Under the pieces are notes generated by a model, which was not told the origin of the DNA, did no database searches, and saw nothing but the letters and a program-made list of their open reading frames with translations. From Sphingomonas sp. CCH9-E2 (lineage in GTDB: Bacteria > Pseudomonadota > Alphaproteobacteria > Sphingomonadales > Sphingomonadaceae), in contig NZ_LSJM01000132.1 in the NCBI RefSeq assembly GCF_001557215.1, forward strand, positions 1 to 56,753: DNA of 56,753 nt, given 5' to 3'. The translations under genes were made by a program, and so were the position numbers. Below are positions 1-8,334 of the stretch, one piece after another; positions within the stretch are counted from its first letter, which is position 1; each line of letters opens with the position of its first letter.

Positions 1-1635
1 GCCCCGCGCCCGCGCAAGCTCGCCTTGCCCGACGCGCGCCCCGGCCCGGTGATCGCCGACCGCACCCCCGCACCCCAGCCGCCCAAGGCCAAGCCGGTGC
101 AGGCAACGCTCGACTTCAAGGGGACCTATCAGCTCCCCCCGCTCAAACTGCTCAAGGAGCCGGCCAAGAGCGGAACCGCCGCGATCGACAAGGCCGCGCT
201 GGAGCGCAACGCCCGCCTGCTCGAATCGGTGCTCGACGACTTCCATGTGAAGGGCCAGATCGTCGAAGTCCGCCCCGGCCCGGTGGTAACGATGTACGAG
301 CTGGAGCCCGCCAGCGGCATCAAGGCGAGCCGCGTCGTCCAGCTCGCCGACGATATCGCGCGCAACATGTCCGCCGTCTCCGCTCGCGTCGCGACGATCC
401 CCGGTCGCAGCGTCATCGGCATCGAACTGCCGAACGTGAAGCGCGAAACCGTGTCGCTCCACGAACTGATCGGCAGCGAGACATTCGAGGATCTGGGCGC
501 GCAGCTGCCGATCGTGCTGGGCAAGAATATCGCGGGCGATCCGGTGATCGCCGACCTCGCGCCGATGCCGCACCTGCTCGTCGCGGGCACCACCGGCTCG
601 GGCAAGTCGGTCGGGCTCAATTGCATGATCCTGTCGCTGCTCTACCGGCTGACCCCGGACCAGTGCCGCATGATCATGATCGATCCCAAGATGCTGGAAC
701 TCAGCATGTACAAGGATATCCCTCACCTGCTCGCGGACGTCGTCACCGACCCGCCCAAGGCGGTGCGCGCGCTCAAATGGGCGGTGGAGCAGATGGAGGA
801 ACGCTATCGCATGATGGCGTCGGTCAATGTCCGCTCGCTGGGAAGCTTCAACGACAAGGTGCGCCAGGCGCTGGCCAAGGGGCAGAAGCTCGGTCGCAAG
901 GTTCAGGTCGGCTACGACCCCGAAACGCGCAAGCCGCTGTACGAGGAAGAAACGCTGGACCTCACTCCGCTGCCGCAGATCGTGATCATCGTCGACGAGC
1001 TGGCCGATCTGATGATGACCGCGGGCAAGGAAGTCGAATTCCTGATCCAGCGTCTGGCGCAGAAGGCGCGCGCGGCCGGCATCCACCTGATCATGGCAAC
1101 CCAGCGGCCGTCGGTCGACGTCATCACCGGCGTGATCAAGGCGAACCTGCCCACGCGAATCAGCTTCCACGTCACGTCGAAGATCGATTCGCGCACGATT
1201 CTGGGCGAACAGGGCGCCGAACAGCTGCTGGGCAAGGGCGACATGCTCTACATGCCCGGCGGCAAGCAGATCGCGCGCGTCCACGGCCCGTTCGTGTCGG
1301 ATGAAGAGGTGATGGCGGTCGCCGATCACTGGCGCGCGCAAGGCGCACCCGATTACATCTCCGCCGTCACCGAGGAGCCGGAAGGCGGCGAGTTCGCCCT
1401 CGACGGCGCCCCGACCGGCGAGGATTCGCCGGAGGAGCAGCTCTACCGTCGTGCCGTCCAGCTGGTCGCGGAGAGCCAGAAGGCGTCGACGTCATGGCTC
1501 CAGCGCCAGCTGCGGGTCGGTTACAACAGCGCCGCCCGTCTCGTCGAACGGATGGAAAAGGACGGCCTCGTCTCCCGCCCCGACCATGTCGGCCGGCGCG
1601 AGGTGCTGATGGATCAGGACGGGCGGCCGTTGTGA
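1..1635 (+). CDS. ftsK: DNA translocase FtsK, C-terminal part (5' end outside window)
   Basis: FtsK is the hexameric, septum-anchored DNA pump that clears and aligns chromosome termini for resolution during division. The reading frame is already open at base 1, so the membrane domain and linker lie upstream; 544 residues are visible. Walker A (GTTGSGKS) is encoded at 586-609 and Walker B (IVIIVDELADL) from about 979, followed by the conserved MATQRPSVDVITGVIKANLP stretch. The last ~65 codons form the winged-helix gamma domain that reads KOPS sequences (LYRRAVQLV...YNSAARLVERME). No truncation is seen at the 3' end. The stop overlaps the next start as GTGA, suggesting translational coupling to the small protein downstream. 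Confidence 0.96.
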   Translation, partial: APRPRKLALPDARPGPVIADRTPAPQPPKAKPVQATLDFKGTYQLPPLKLLKEPAKSGTAAIDKAALERNARLLESVLDDFHVKGQIVEVRPGPVVTMYELEPASGIKASRVVQLADDIARNMSAVSARVATIPGRSVIGIELPNVKRETVSLHELIGSETFEDLGAQLPIVLGKNIAGDPVIADLAPMPHLLVAGTTGSGKSVGLNCMILSLLYRLTPDQCRMIMIDPKMLELSMYKDIPHLLADVVTDPPKAVRALKWAVEQMEERYRMMASVNVRSLGSFNDKVRQALAKGQKLGRKVQVGYDPETRKPLYEEETLDLTPLPQIVIIVDELADLMMTAGKEVEFLIQRLAQKARAAGIHLIMATQRPSVDVITGVIKANLPTRISFHVTSKIDSRTILGEQGAEQLLGKGDMLYMPGGKQIARVHGPFVSDEEVMAVADHWRAQGAPDYISAVTEEPEGGEFALDGAPTGEDSPEEQLYRRAVQLVAESQKASTSWLQRQLRVGYNSAARLVERMEKDGLVSRPDHVGRREVLMDQDGRPL

Positions 1636-1949
1636 GTGGGCATATCTGTCCCGTTTGCGGGTATCGCGGGTTGAACGGCCTCCCCTACGCAGAATTCAAG
1701 TGGGTGACGGCCACAGACATCGTCGCTCCGCCTTATGAACAGCATTTCGGTGCCCCCTCATACGAAGTCTGCGCGTGCTGCGGCTTCGAATTTGGCAACG
1801 ATGACAACCCCGGCACATGTGCGCCAGTCACCTTTCAGCAGTATCGTGACGAATGGATATCTGACGGGACACCTTGGTTTGACGAGCTGAAGCGACCGGC
1901 AGGATGGTCATTGAAACAGCAGCTAATAGCCGCTGGGTTCCCATCCTAA
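1632..1949 (+). CDS. small cysteine-rich CPCC-type protein, unknown function
   Basis: This 105-residue protein starts at a GTG that overlaps the ftsK stop codon as GTGA. It begins with CPVCGY and has a second cluster, VCACCGFEFGNDDNPGTC, giving two CxxC/CxCC-like knuckles that probably bind one zinc ion. The layout (CPxCGY, then SYEVCxxCGFEFGxDD) resembles the Cys-rich CPCC family, whose members are small cytoplasmic proteins of unknown role. The rest is rich in aromatic and acidic residues, with no signal peptide or membrane segment. Its codons look less GC-rich than those of ftsK, so recent acquisition is possible. No specific function can be assigned. Confidence 0.72.
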   Translation: MSGHICPVCGYRGLNGLPYAEFKWVTATDIVAPPYEQHFGAPSYEVCACCGFEFGNDDNPGTCAPVTFQQYRDEWISDGTPWFDELKRPAGWSLKQQLIAAGFPS

Positions 1950-1962
1950 TTTCGCGGAGGTC

Positions 1963-2853
1963 CTATCCCTCGATATCGAACAACCCGATCAGCCAGTCGT
2001 GGAACAGCTTCACCGGCCGCTGCTCCAGCGCGCGGGGGCGGCAGACGAACCAGTAGCTGTACGGGCTCTTCACGCTCGGCTCGCCGAACAGTGTCGCGAT
2101 GCGCGGATCGTCGGGATCAATGCGGTGCGTATCGAGCATGAAGGCGACGCCCACGCCCTGCGCCGCCGCCTCCAGCATCAGCGATCCCGAGTCGAACAGG
2201 TCGATCGATACCGGCTCCAGATCGGGCAGGCCCAGCGCAGCGCGCCAGATCTCGAAACTGTCCGCCATGTCGCGATGCGCCAGAATCGAATAGCCGGCCA
2301 GTTCCTCCGGCCGCCCGATCGCCTGCGGCCCTTCCGCTAGACGCCGCGCCGCCACCGGGCGGATGCGGTTGCGGTCGAGTCGCCGTCCGTACAGGGTCGG
2401 CTCGATATCGCGCGCCAGCACGATCGCCGCGTCCAACCCGTCGCCCAGCCGCGACATGCCATGCCCGCCGGTGTCGATGTCGAGATGAAGCTGCGGATGC
2501 ACCGCACGCAACGCCGCCAGATGCGGCAACAACCTCTGGCTCGCGAACAGCGACGGCGTGCCGAGTCGCAGGCGCAGCAGTTCGGCCCCGCTGTTCATGC
2601 TCTCGATCGCATCGCTCATCGTGTCGAGCGCGGGCGCAATCAGATGCAGCAGGCGCTCGCCCTCGGCATTCAGCTTCATCGCCTGATGCCGCCGCTCGAA
2701 CAATTGCTTGCCGATAAAGCGCTCCAGCGCCTGGACGCGGCGGCTCAGTGCCGGCGACGACAGCGCCAGTTCCTCCGACGCAGCTTTCACCGATCCCAGC
2801 CGTGCGACTTGGACAAATGCCTCGATGGCGGTGAGGGGCGGCAGCCTGCGCAT
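1963..2853 (-). CDS. LysR-family transcriptional regulator (GcvA-like)
   Basis: This is a 296-residue LysR-type regulator. The N-terminal winged helix-turn-helix (LTAIEAFVQVARLGSVKAAS...SPALSRRVQALE, residues about 6-45) is followed by a linker helix and a periplasmic-binding-like effector domain to the C terminus. Length and the LPPLTAIEAF opening are typical of the GcvA/AmpR branch. LysR proteins usually control a divergent neighbour, but here the divergent side is a long non-coding stretch with a candidate small RNA and then the AAA ATPase gene. A 30-base imperfect palindrome about 100 bases upstream of its start (2949-2978) is a possible autoregulatory site. The effector is unknown. Confidence 0.9.
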   Translation of the reverse strand: MRRLPPLTAIEAFVQVARLGSVKAASEELALSSPALSRRVQALERFIGKQLFERRHQAMKLNAEGERLLHLIAPALDTMSDAIESMNSGAELLRLRLGTPSLFASQRLLPHLAALRAVHPQLHLDIDTGGHGMSRLGDGLDAAIVLARDIEPTLYGRRLDRNRIRPVAARRLAEGPQAIGRPEELAGYSILAHRDMADSFEIWRAALGLPDLEPVSIDLFDSGSLMLEAAAQGVGVAFMLDTHRIDPDDPRIATLFGEPSVKSPYSYWFVCRPRALEQRPVKLFHDWLIGLFDIEG

Positions 2854-2948
2854 CGCTTATATTTCTGTGGTGCAGCGTAGCATATTGCAACTCATTCCCG
2901 CAGGTGTCGAAAGCATGACACCTTTGTCATCGGCTATAATCCGCGAAT

Positions 2949-2978
2949 GTTACAGATTGCAGAATCTGCAATCGTAAC
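2949..2978. promoter_or_regulatory. imperfect palindrome, possible operator upstream of the LysR gene
   Basis: The arms GTTAC/GTAAC (2949-2953 and 2974-2978) enclose a perfect GATTGCAGA-A-TCTGCAATC (2955-2973), with one extra A at 2954. The site lies 96-125 bases upstream of the LysR start and just before the candidate small RNA. A dyad of this size and position fits a dimer or tetramer operator. That it is bound by the neighbouring LysR protein is inference; LysR sites usually contain T-N11-A, and this dyad is tighter. Confidence 0.45.
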
Positions 2979-3020
2979 GAACGCTCTTCGCACTTGCACA
3001 AAAACTCGCCGCACTGCACA

Positions 3021-3091
3021 TAGGACGTGCCTTTCAGGCATCCTCTCCTAAACCTTTCAAAGGGCTGGTCTTCGGACCGGCCCATTTTTTT
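3021..3091 (+). ncRNA. candidate trans-acting small RNA ending in a UUCG-type terminator
   Basis: Three hairpins follow one another without a sensible reading frame. The first is AGGA-CG-TGCCT / TTC / AGGCA-TCCT at 3022-3044. A single-stranded pyrimidine patch (CTCTCCTAAAC) comes next, then CCTTT-C-AAAGG at 3053-3063. The last is a strong stem GGGCTGGTC-TTCG-GACCGGCCC (3062-3083) followed by a T-run. This is the usual layout of an Hfq-dependent small RNA with an anti-Shine-Dalgarno-like seed. No protein gene on this strand upstream needs the terminator. The 5' end is only estimated: a weak TTGCAC box begins near 2994. The region could instead be the tail of a longer leader or antisense transcript. 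Confidence 0.5.
3062..3091 (+). terminator. intrinsic terminator with UUCG tetraloop
   Basis: A nine-base-pair stem (GGGCTGGTC / GACCGGCCC, one G-U pair) is closed by a TTCG tetraloop and followed by A plus seven T, then a second T5 run. This is a near-ideal rho-independent terminator. The only plausible plus-strand transcript that it ends is the candidate small RNA just upstream. Confidence 0.85.
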
Positions 3092-3271
3092 GCGCTTTTT
3101 GCGTCGGCAAGGGTGCGGCACCGACCCGCTCCCCCACCCGGCCACCCATATCATGCTGGCGCTAGGTGCCCTGGTGACGGGTCGGCCCGGTGCCGTTTCA
3201 CCCCAACTCTAGCCGACACGGAACCGGCTGCCTATCTGCGCGTCACCCCTCGACGGGCGAAAGGAGAGCCG
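3092..3271. other. leader region of the AAA ATPase gene
   Basis: These 180 non-coding bases lie between the terminator and the ATPase start. They presumably contain the ATPase promoter, but no convincing -35/-10 pair stands out. A strong ribosome binding site (AAGGAGAG, 3261-3268) precedes the ATG at 3272. Together with 2854-3061 this forms a 418-base gene-free stretch. Confidence 0.5.
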
Positions 3272-5566
3272 ATGGCCGATATCGAATCAGACACGCGCAA
3301 GCTGCAGGTCGCCAATTCACGGCCGGAGGACAGCGGCCGCGGCCTTGCGCATCTGCCGCGCGCCATGATGGACGCGCTCGGCGTGCAACAGGGCGACGTG
3401 GTCGAGATTATCGGCAAGCGCACCACGCCCGCGCGCGCCGTCTATCCCTATCCCGAGGATGAAGGGCTCGAGCTGCTGCGCATCGACGGGCTTCAGCGCG
3501 CCAATGCCGGCGTCGGCTCGGGCGATTTCGTCGAGGTGCGCAAGGCCGAGTCGCGACCCGCGACTCGCGTCGTCTTTGCCCCCGCCCGCCGCGACCTGCG
3601 GCTCGAAGGTTCGGGCGATGCGCTCCGCCGCACCTTCCTTGGTCGTCCGCTCTGCCAGGGCGACACCATCTCGACCGTGGGGCAGCAGCGCGTGTCGGAC
3701 ATGCCGCCCAACGTGCTCCAGCATCTGCGCGCGCCCGCTTATGCGCTGCAAGAGATTCGCCTGACCGTCGTCTCGGCCGTCCCGCGCGGCATCGTTCATA
3801 TCGACGCCGAGACCGAGATCGAGCTGCGCAACGAGTTCGAGGAAGCGCGCGAACTGCGCCGCGCCGACGTGACCTATGACGATATCGGCGGCATGGCCGC
3901 GACGATCGACCAGCTGCGCGAGATGGTCGAGCTGCCGCTGCGCTATCCCGAACTCTTCCAGCGCTTGGGCGTCGATCCGCCCAAGGGCGTGCTACTCCAT
4001 GGGCCGCCCGGCACCGGCAAGACCCGCCTTGCCCGCGCCGTCGCCAACGAATCCGACGCGCAATTCTTCCTGATCAACGGTCCCGAGATCATGGGTTCGG
4101 CCTATGGCGAATCGGAAAAGCGGCTGCGTGAGGTGTTCGAGGAGGCGTCCAAGAACGCCCCCTCGATCGTGTTCATCGACGAGATCGATTCGATCGCGCC
4201 CAAGCGCGGCCAGGTGGCGGGCGAGGCCGAAAAGCGCCTCGTCGCCCAGCTGCTGACGCTCATGGACGGGCTGGAGGCACGCGCCAACATCGTCGTCATC
4301 GCCGCGACCAACCGGCCCGAAGCGATCGACGAAGCGCTGCGCCGCCCCGGCCGCTTCGACCGCGAGATCATCGTCGGCGTCCCCGACGAGCGCGGGCGGC
4401 GCGAGATCCTCGGCATCCACACCCGCGGCATGCCGATCGAGGAGCGCGTCGATCTCGACGAGCTTGCCCGCACCACCTTCGGCTTTGTCGGCGCCGATAT
4501 CGCGGCGCTGGCGCGTGAAGCGGCGATCGAAGCGGTGCGGCGGATCATGCCGCGCCTCAACCTCAGCGAAAAGACGGTCCCCGCCGACGTCCTCGAAACC
4601 CTCGCCGTCACGCGCGAGGATTTCGTGGAGGCGCTGAAGCGCGTCCAGCCGAGCGCGATGCGCGAGGTGATGGTGCAAAAGCCGAACATCACATGGGAGG
4701 ATGTCGGCGGCCTCGACGATGCGCAGATGCGCCTGAAGGAAGGCGTCGAGCTGCCGATGCGCGATCCCGACGCGTTCCGCCGCCTGGGCATCCGCCCGGC
4801 CAAGGGCTTTCTGCTCTATGGCCCGCCCGGTACCGGCAAGACGTTGCTCGCCAAGGCTGTGGCGCGCGAGGCGGAGGCGAATTTCATCGCCACCAAGTCG
4901 AGCGACCTCCTGTCCAAATGGTATGGCGAGAGCGAGCAGCAGATCGCCCGGCTGTTCGCCCGCGCCCGCCAGGTCGCGCCCTGCGTCATCTTTATCGATG
5001 AACTTGACAGCCTCGTCCCCGCACGCGGGTCGGGCATGGGCGAGCCGCAGGTGACCGAACGCGTGGTCAACACCATCCTCGCCGAGATGGACGGGCTGGA
5101 GGAACTCCAGTCGGTCGTCGTGATCGGCGCGACCAACCGGCCTAACCTGATCGACCCGGCGCTGATGCGTCCGGGGCGCCTCGACGAGCTGATCTATGTC
5201 GGCGTGCCCGATGCGGCGGGTCGCGAACGCATCCTCAGGATCCAGACGCAGAAGATGCCGCTGGCTGCCGACGTCGACCTCGCGTCGATCGCGGCGCGGG
5301 CCGAGCGCTTCACCGGCGCGGATCTGGAGGATGTCGCCCGGCGCGCCGGCCTTGCCGCGCTGCGCGAACGTCCGCCCGCGACACAAGTGACGATGGCGCA
5401 TTTCGAAGCGGCGCTGGCCGATTCGCGCGCCACCGTCACGCCGGAGATGGAGCGCGAGTACGAGCAGATCGTCTCGAAGATGAAGCAGGACGCGGTATCG
5501 CTGAACCCGATCGGCTTTATCGCTCCGGGGATGCTTCAGGGGCGGACACGCTCGTCCGAAGACTGA
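3272..5566 (+). CDS. CDC48/VAT-type double AAA+ ATPase
   Basis: This 764-residue ATPase has the p97/CDC48/VAT architecture: an N-terminal substrate-binding domain with a double-psi barrel (residues about 1-190, opening [19 protein letters not shown]) and two AAA+ modules. Walker A GPPGTGKT occurs at residues 244-251 and 517-524. Walker B is FIDEIDS in D1 and FIDELDS in D2, with NRP sensor-1 and RPGRFD/RPGRLD arginine-finger segments in each. The D2 pore loop is KWYGESE. Family members unfold and extract proteins in an ATP-dependent manner. The ATG at 3272 was chosen because AAGGAGAG lies just upstream. The 3' end overlaps the convergent MFS gene by 50 bases. The substrate is unknown; this type is common in archaea but patchy in bacteria. 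Confidence 0.93.
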   Translation: MADIESDTRKLQVANSRPEDSGRGLAHLPRAMMDALGVQQGDVVEIIGKRTTPARAVYPYPEDEGLELLRIDGLQRANAGVGSGDFVEVRKAESRPATRVVFAPARRDLRLEGSGDALRRTFLGRPLCQGDTISTVGQQRVSDMPPNVLQHLRAPAYALQEIRLTVVSAVPRGIVHIDAETEIELRNEFEEARELRRADVTYDDIGGMAATIDQLREMVELPLRYPELFQRLGVDPPKGVLLHGPPGTGKTRLARAVANESDAQFFLINGPEIMGSAYGESEKRLREVFEEASKNAPSIVFIDEIDSIAPKRGQVAGEAEKRLVAQLLTLMDGLEARANIVVIAATNRPEAIDEALRRPGRFDREIIVGVPDERGRREILGIHTRGMPIEERVDLDELARTTFGFVGADIAALAREAAIEAVRRIMPRLNLSEKTVPADVLETLAVTREDFVEALKRVQPSAMREVMVQKPNITWEDVGGLDDAQMRLKEGVELPMRDPDAFRRLGIRPAKGFLLYGPPGTGKTLLAKAVAREAEANFIATKSSDLLSKWYGESEQQIARLFARARQVAPCVIFIDELDSLVPARGSGMGEPQVTERVVNTILAEMDGLEELQSVVVIGATNRPNLIDPALMRPGRLDELIYVGVPDAAGRERILRIQTQKMPLAADVDLASIAARAERFTGADLEDVARRAGLAALRERPPATQVTMAHFEAALADSRATVTPEMEREYEQIVSKMKQDAVSLNPIGFIAPGMLQGRTRSSED

Positions 5567-6842
5567 ACCAGCCATAGACCACCAGCACTGCCAGGGCGGC
5601 GGCCGCGACCAGATAGGGGAGCGGCCGCCATCCACCATAGAGCGCGACGCCGATCGACGGCCCCAGGATGAACGCGGCGCCGTTGATCGACGTGACCTTC
5701 CCCGCGACCGACCCCTGCGCGCCCTGCGGTACCGCCAGCGACGATCCGGCGGTGAAGCCGGGGCGCGAGAAGCCGAATCCCATCGTCGTCAGCGCATAGG
5801 CCGTAGCAATTCCGTACAGCGACGTCGCAGTACCGGTTGCGAGACACCCGATCGCGCTCAAACTCAACCCGATCAGCATCAGCTGGCGCGGGTTGAGCCC
5901 CAGCAGCGGGATGATCCCCCATTGCACCAGCAGCGCCGACCCCGCGCCCATCATCAGCACAAGTCCCGTCGCCTCGATCGCCTCCAGCGGTGCGACGCCC
6001 AGCCGGTCGATGATCAGGAACCCGATCACCTGCCCCGCCATCGCCTGTGCATGCCCCAACACCAGGCCACAGATCATCCACGCCCGCACCCGCGGATCGA
6101 GGAAACCGATCGGTTCGATGTTCGCCGCTGTCGCCGCGGTAACGCTCGCGCCGCTCGCCTGCCCGCCGATCGACGGATAGCTCGACGCCGCGCCATGGCT
6201 GATGCTCTCATCGACATTGCGCGGCAGCAACCGGGCGACCGCGACCAGCATCGCCAGCGCGACGATGCTGAAGATCAGTGCCGGCCCCGCCAGCCCGATC
6301 GTCGGTCCGCCACGCCATAAATCGCCCACCACCAAATAGGGCGCGATCGCCGGACCCAGAATGGTGCCAAGCCCGAACGCCGAGCCGAGCAGGGTCAGCG
6401 CCTTGGTTCGCTCCTCGCGGCTGGTGCGCGACGCGACGATGGCCTGGATCGCGGGCGGAGCTGCTGAGCCGAAGCCGCCATACAGCATCCGCGCGGCGAC
6501 AAAGAAGGCAAAGGCGGTGACCGGGGCGATCCAGCCATTGATCCCGGCGGCAAGGAACAGTCCGCAGAAGAACAGCGACGCGGTCAGCCCGACCTGCCCC
6601 AGCAGCACCATCTTGCGCCGCCCATAGCGGTCCGACCGGTTGGCCCAGAAGGGTGCGACCAATGTCCACAGCAATGCCGACACCGAAAACGCCGCCGCCA
6701 CCGCGCTGTCGGGCACCCCGAGCGAGCGTCCGAGCGCGGGCAGCACCGATTGCAGCGCGGTGTTGCCCGCCGCGATCACGAACATGACTGCGAACAGGAT
6801 GGCGAAGGTGCGGTCGACCTTGGGCGAACTCACCGTTCCCAC
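5517..6842 (-). CDS. MFS transporter, drug/metabolite exporter type
   Basis: This 441-residue inner-membrane protein has about 12 hydrophobic segments. The loop 2-3 signature of the major facilitator superfamily is present (ANRSDRYGRRKMVLLGQ), as is a motif-C-like GSAFGLGTILGPAIAPYL in the fifth segment, typical of proton-driven exporters of the TetA kind. Substrate cannot be read from sequence. Two GTG starts are possible: 6842, or 6833, which would overlap the upstream stop as GTGA. The latter would couple it tightly to the monooxygenase-like gene. Its last 50 bases overlap the 3' end of the AAA ATPase gene, so the two convergent mRNAs share antisense tails. Confidence 0.9.
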   Translation of the reverse strand: MGTVSSPKVDRTFAILFAVMFVIAAGNTALQSVLPALGRSLGVPDSAVAAAFSVSALLWTLVAPFWANRSDRYGRRKMVLLGQVGLTASLFFCGLFLAAGINGWIAPVTAFAFFVAARMLYGGFGSAAPPAIQAIVASRTSREERTKALTLLGSAFGLGTILGPAIAPYLVVGDLWRGGPTIGLAGPALIFSIVALAMLVAVARLLPRNVDESISHGAASSYPSIGGQASGASVTAATAANIEPIGFLDPRVRAWMICGLVLGHAQAMAGQVIGFLIIDRLGVAPLEAIEATGLVLMMGAGSALLVQWGIIPLLGLNPRQLMLIGLSLSAIGCLATGTATSLYGIATAYALTTMGFGFSRPGFTAGSSLAVPQGAQGSVAGKVTSINGAAFILGPSIGVALYGGWRPLPYLVAAAALAVLVVYGWFSLRTSVSAPEASPER

Positions 6843-7150
6843 TGATGCCCGCGCCGGATATCCACCACCATCAGGTCATAGCGTTTGAGCCACGTGCCGC
6901 GCCCCTCATGCTGGATGCGGGCGTGGTCGGGATGGTCGCGCCACGCAGCCGCGCTGGCATCGTCCGCCCAATAGCTGATCGTGATCTCGCCCCCCTCGGG
7001 ACTGCCGACCCAGTCGACCCCGCGATAGCCCGGCTGCTGCGCGACCAGCTCCGCCATCGCCTTTGCGGCAGCAGCATAGCCGGGCTCGTCCGCGCCGGTG
7101 GATTCGGACACAAAGATCACAGCAACCTGGCCTGTGCGCGGGTGTTCCAT
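6830..7150 (-). CDS. antibiotic biosynthesis monooxygenase (ABM)-fold small protein
   Basis: This 106-residue protein has the ABM ferredoxin-like fold pattern: VAVIFVSESTG, a helix AAAKAMAELVAQQPGYRGVD, then strands GGEITISYWADDASAAAWRDH. The combination of 'ISYW' and 'WR.H.DH' is typical of the ABM/heme-degrading-like superfamily, whose members handle reactive or aromatic small molecules. The ATG at 7150 is preferred because the MEHPRTG opening matches the family length; there is no clear Shine-Dalgarno sequence, and an operator-like palindrome occupies that place. It is followed directly by the MFS exporter gene (GTGA overlap), so the two may act on the same compound. The substrate is unknown. 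Confidence 0.78.
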   Translation of the reverse strand: MEHPRTGQVAVIFVSESTGADEPGYAAAAKAMAELVAQQPGYRGVDWVGSPEGGEITISYWADDASAAAWRDHPDHARIQHEGRGTWLKRYDLMVVDIRRGHQWER

Positions 7151-7151
7151 G

Positions 7152-7173
7152 CGTTTCAGGATGAAACGTTTCG
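7152..7173. promoter_or_regulatory. operator-like palindrome abutting the ABM start codon
   Basis: CGTTTCA-GGA-TGAAACG (7152-7168) is a perfect 7-base dyad, and GAAACGTTTC (7163-7172) is an overlapping 10-base palindrome of the kind bound by LacI/GalR-type repressors. It begins two bases upstream of the ATG at 7150 on the minus strand, where a ribosome binding site would normally be. The plus-strand methyltransferase gene starts about 110 bases away on the other side, so the site could serve a divergent promoter region. Confidence 0.45.
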
Positions 7174-7282
7174 ACCGCCTGCGCAACCGGCGCGGCGCGA
7201 ACAACGTTAATGCGCCATGTCGATGATGACAGGACCATTGCAACTGTCCTACAGAAGCGCGACACCGACTTGAGGATTTTTG

Positions 7283-7906
7283 ATGACCGGTTCGACCACG
7301 ATCGCCCGCGCGAAGCGCAAGGCTTCGCGCCCGCTATCGCCCCAGGCCTTGTTTCTTCAGGGATTTTTCAAGCATCCGGTGATGGTCGGATCGATCATCC
7401 CGTCCTCGGGCAAGCTGATCCGCAAGATGCTCGGCCCGGTGGACTGGGATAATTGCCGGGTGTTCGTCGAATATGGACCGGGCGTCGGCACTTTCTGCCG
7501 CCACATCCTCGACCGGCTGGGCCCGAATGCCAAGTATATCGCGATCGACACCAACCCCGATTTCGTTGCCTATCTTCGCGCGACCATCGTCGATCCGCGC
7601 TTTTCCGCAATTCACGGGTCAGCGGCAGCTGTGAATCAGATTGTTGCCGATCATGGCGAACCACATGCCGACTATGTGCTGTCGGGCCTCCCCTTCTCGA
7701 CCCTGCCTGCTGGCGTCGGGGAAGAGATCGCAGCAGCGACGCATCAGGTGCTCCGCCCCGGTGGCCAGTTCCTCGTCTATCAGTTCAACCCCAATGTCCG
7801 CAATTTCCTGACCCCGCATTTCCCGCGCATCGACCATGCGATGGAATGGTGGAACGTGCCCCCGGCGCAGCTGTGGTGGGCGTGGAAGGACGCCCCGGCG
7901 GATTGA
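7283..7906 (+). CDS. PmtA-like SAM-dependent methyltransferase
   Basis: This is a 207-residue class I methyltransferase. SAM motif I is [14 protein letters not shown] (residues 63-76), motif II is [10 protein letters not shown], and a [15 protein letters not shown] motif IV (residues about 130-142, [14 protein letters not shown]) follows. The N-terminal basic helix ([10 protein letters not shown]...[10 protein letters not shown]) resembles the membrane-binding helix of bacterial phosphatidylethanolamine N-methyltransferase PmtA. Family knowledge therefore suggests methylation of PE toward phosphatidylcholine, or of a related lipid; the exact substrate is uncertain. The ATG at 7283 is preferred over an overlapping TTG three bases earlier because TGAGGA lies 7 bases upstream. 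It is followed closely by msrB. Confidence 0.82.
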   Translation: MTGSTTIARAKRKASRPLSPQALFLQGFFKHPVMVGSIIPSSGKLIRKMLGPVDWDNCRVFVEYGPGVGTFCRHILDRLGPNAKYIAIDTNPDFVAYLRATIVDPRFSAIHGSAAAVNQIVADHGEPHADYVLSGLPFSTLPAGVGEEIAAATHQVLRPGGQFLVYQFNPNVRNFLTPHFPRIDHAMEWWNVPPAQLWWAWKDAPAD

Positions 7907-7937
7907 CGCACGGGAAGGCGCTTCCCACATCCGGTGC

Positions 7938-8330
7938 ATGAACCAGCTCAACCTGCCTGAATCGGAATGGCGTCAGCGCCTGACCCCCGAACAATATCAT
8001 GTCCTGCGCGAAGCCGGCACCGAACGCGCCTTTTCCGGGCGGCTTTCGGATAACAAGGCTGACGGCATCTATCACTGTGCCGGCTGCGGGCTCGAGCTGT
8101 TCGACAGCGACGACAAATATGATTCGGGATCGGGCTGGCCCAGCTTCACCCGCCCGGTCGCGCCCGATCATATCAGCGAACATCGCGACACCAGCCACGG
8201 CATGACGCGGATCGAGGTGCGCTGCGCCCGCTGCGACGGCCATCAGGGCCATGTCTTCCCCGACGGCCCGCCGCCCACCGGCCTGCGTTACTGCATCAAT
8301 TCGGTCGCGCTCGACTTCCAGCCGCGCTGA
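7938..8330 (+). CDS. msrB: peptide-methionine (R)-S-oxide reductase MsrB
   Basis: This 130-residue enzyme reduces the R epimer of methionine sulfoxide in oxidised proteins, using thioredoxin. The zinc site is complete (Cys47/Cys50 in CAGC and Cys96/Cys99 in CARC). The catalytic cysteine is Cys119 in RYCINS, and the substrate motif GSGWPSF is intact. Length is normal for a free-standing MsrB. No signal peptide is seen, so it is cytoplasmic. It lies 31 bases downstream of the methyltransferase gene and probably shares its transcript. A GC-rich hairpin follows the stop. Confidence 0.96.
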   Translation: MNQLNLPESEWRQRLTPEQYHVLREAGTERAFSGRLSDNKADGIYHCAGCGLELFDSDDKYDSGSGWPSFTRPVAPDHISEHRDTSHGMTRIEVRCARCDGHQGHVFPDGPPPTGLRYCINSVALDFQPR

Positions 8331-8334
8331 CGGC

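Noticed and set aside
2927..3154. 75-codon minus-strand open frame across the candidate small RNA
   Set aside because: It runs through the terminator hairpin, is compositionally odd (KKRKKMG) and has no ribosome binding site. The hairpin structures explain the sequence better.
3992..5638. 548-codon open frame opposite the CDC48-like ATPase
   Set aside because: It is the complement of conserved AAA motifs and lacks any recognisable domain or ribosome binding site.
7205..7211. TTAA and other half-sites for CtrA (also near 20090 and 31093)
   Set aside because: None forms TTAA-N7-TTAA. The closest, at 31093-31107, has AATT as its second half and lies after parB, so no CtrA site is claimed.
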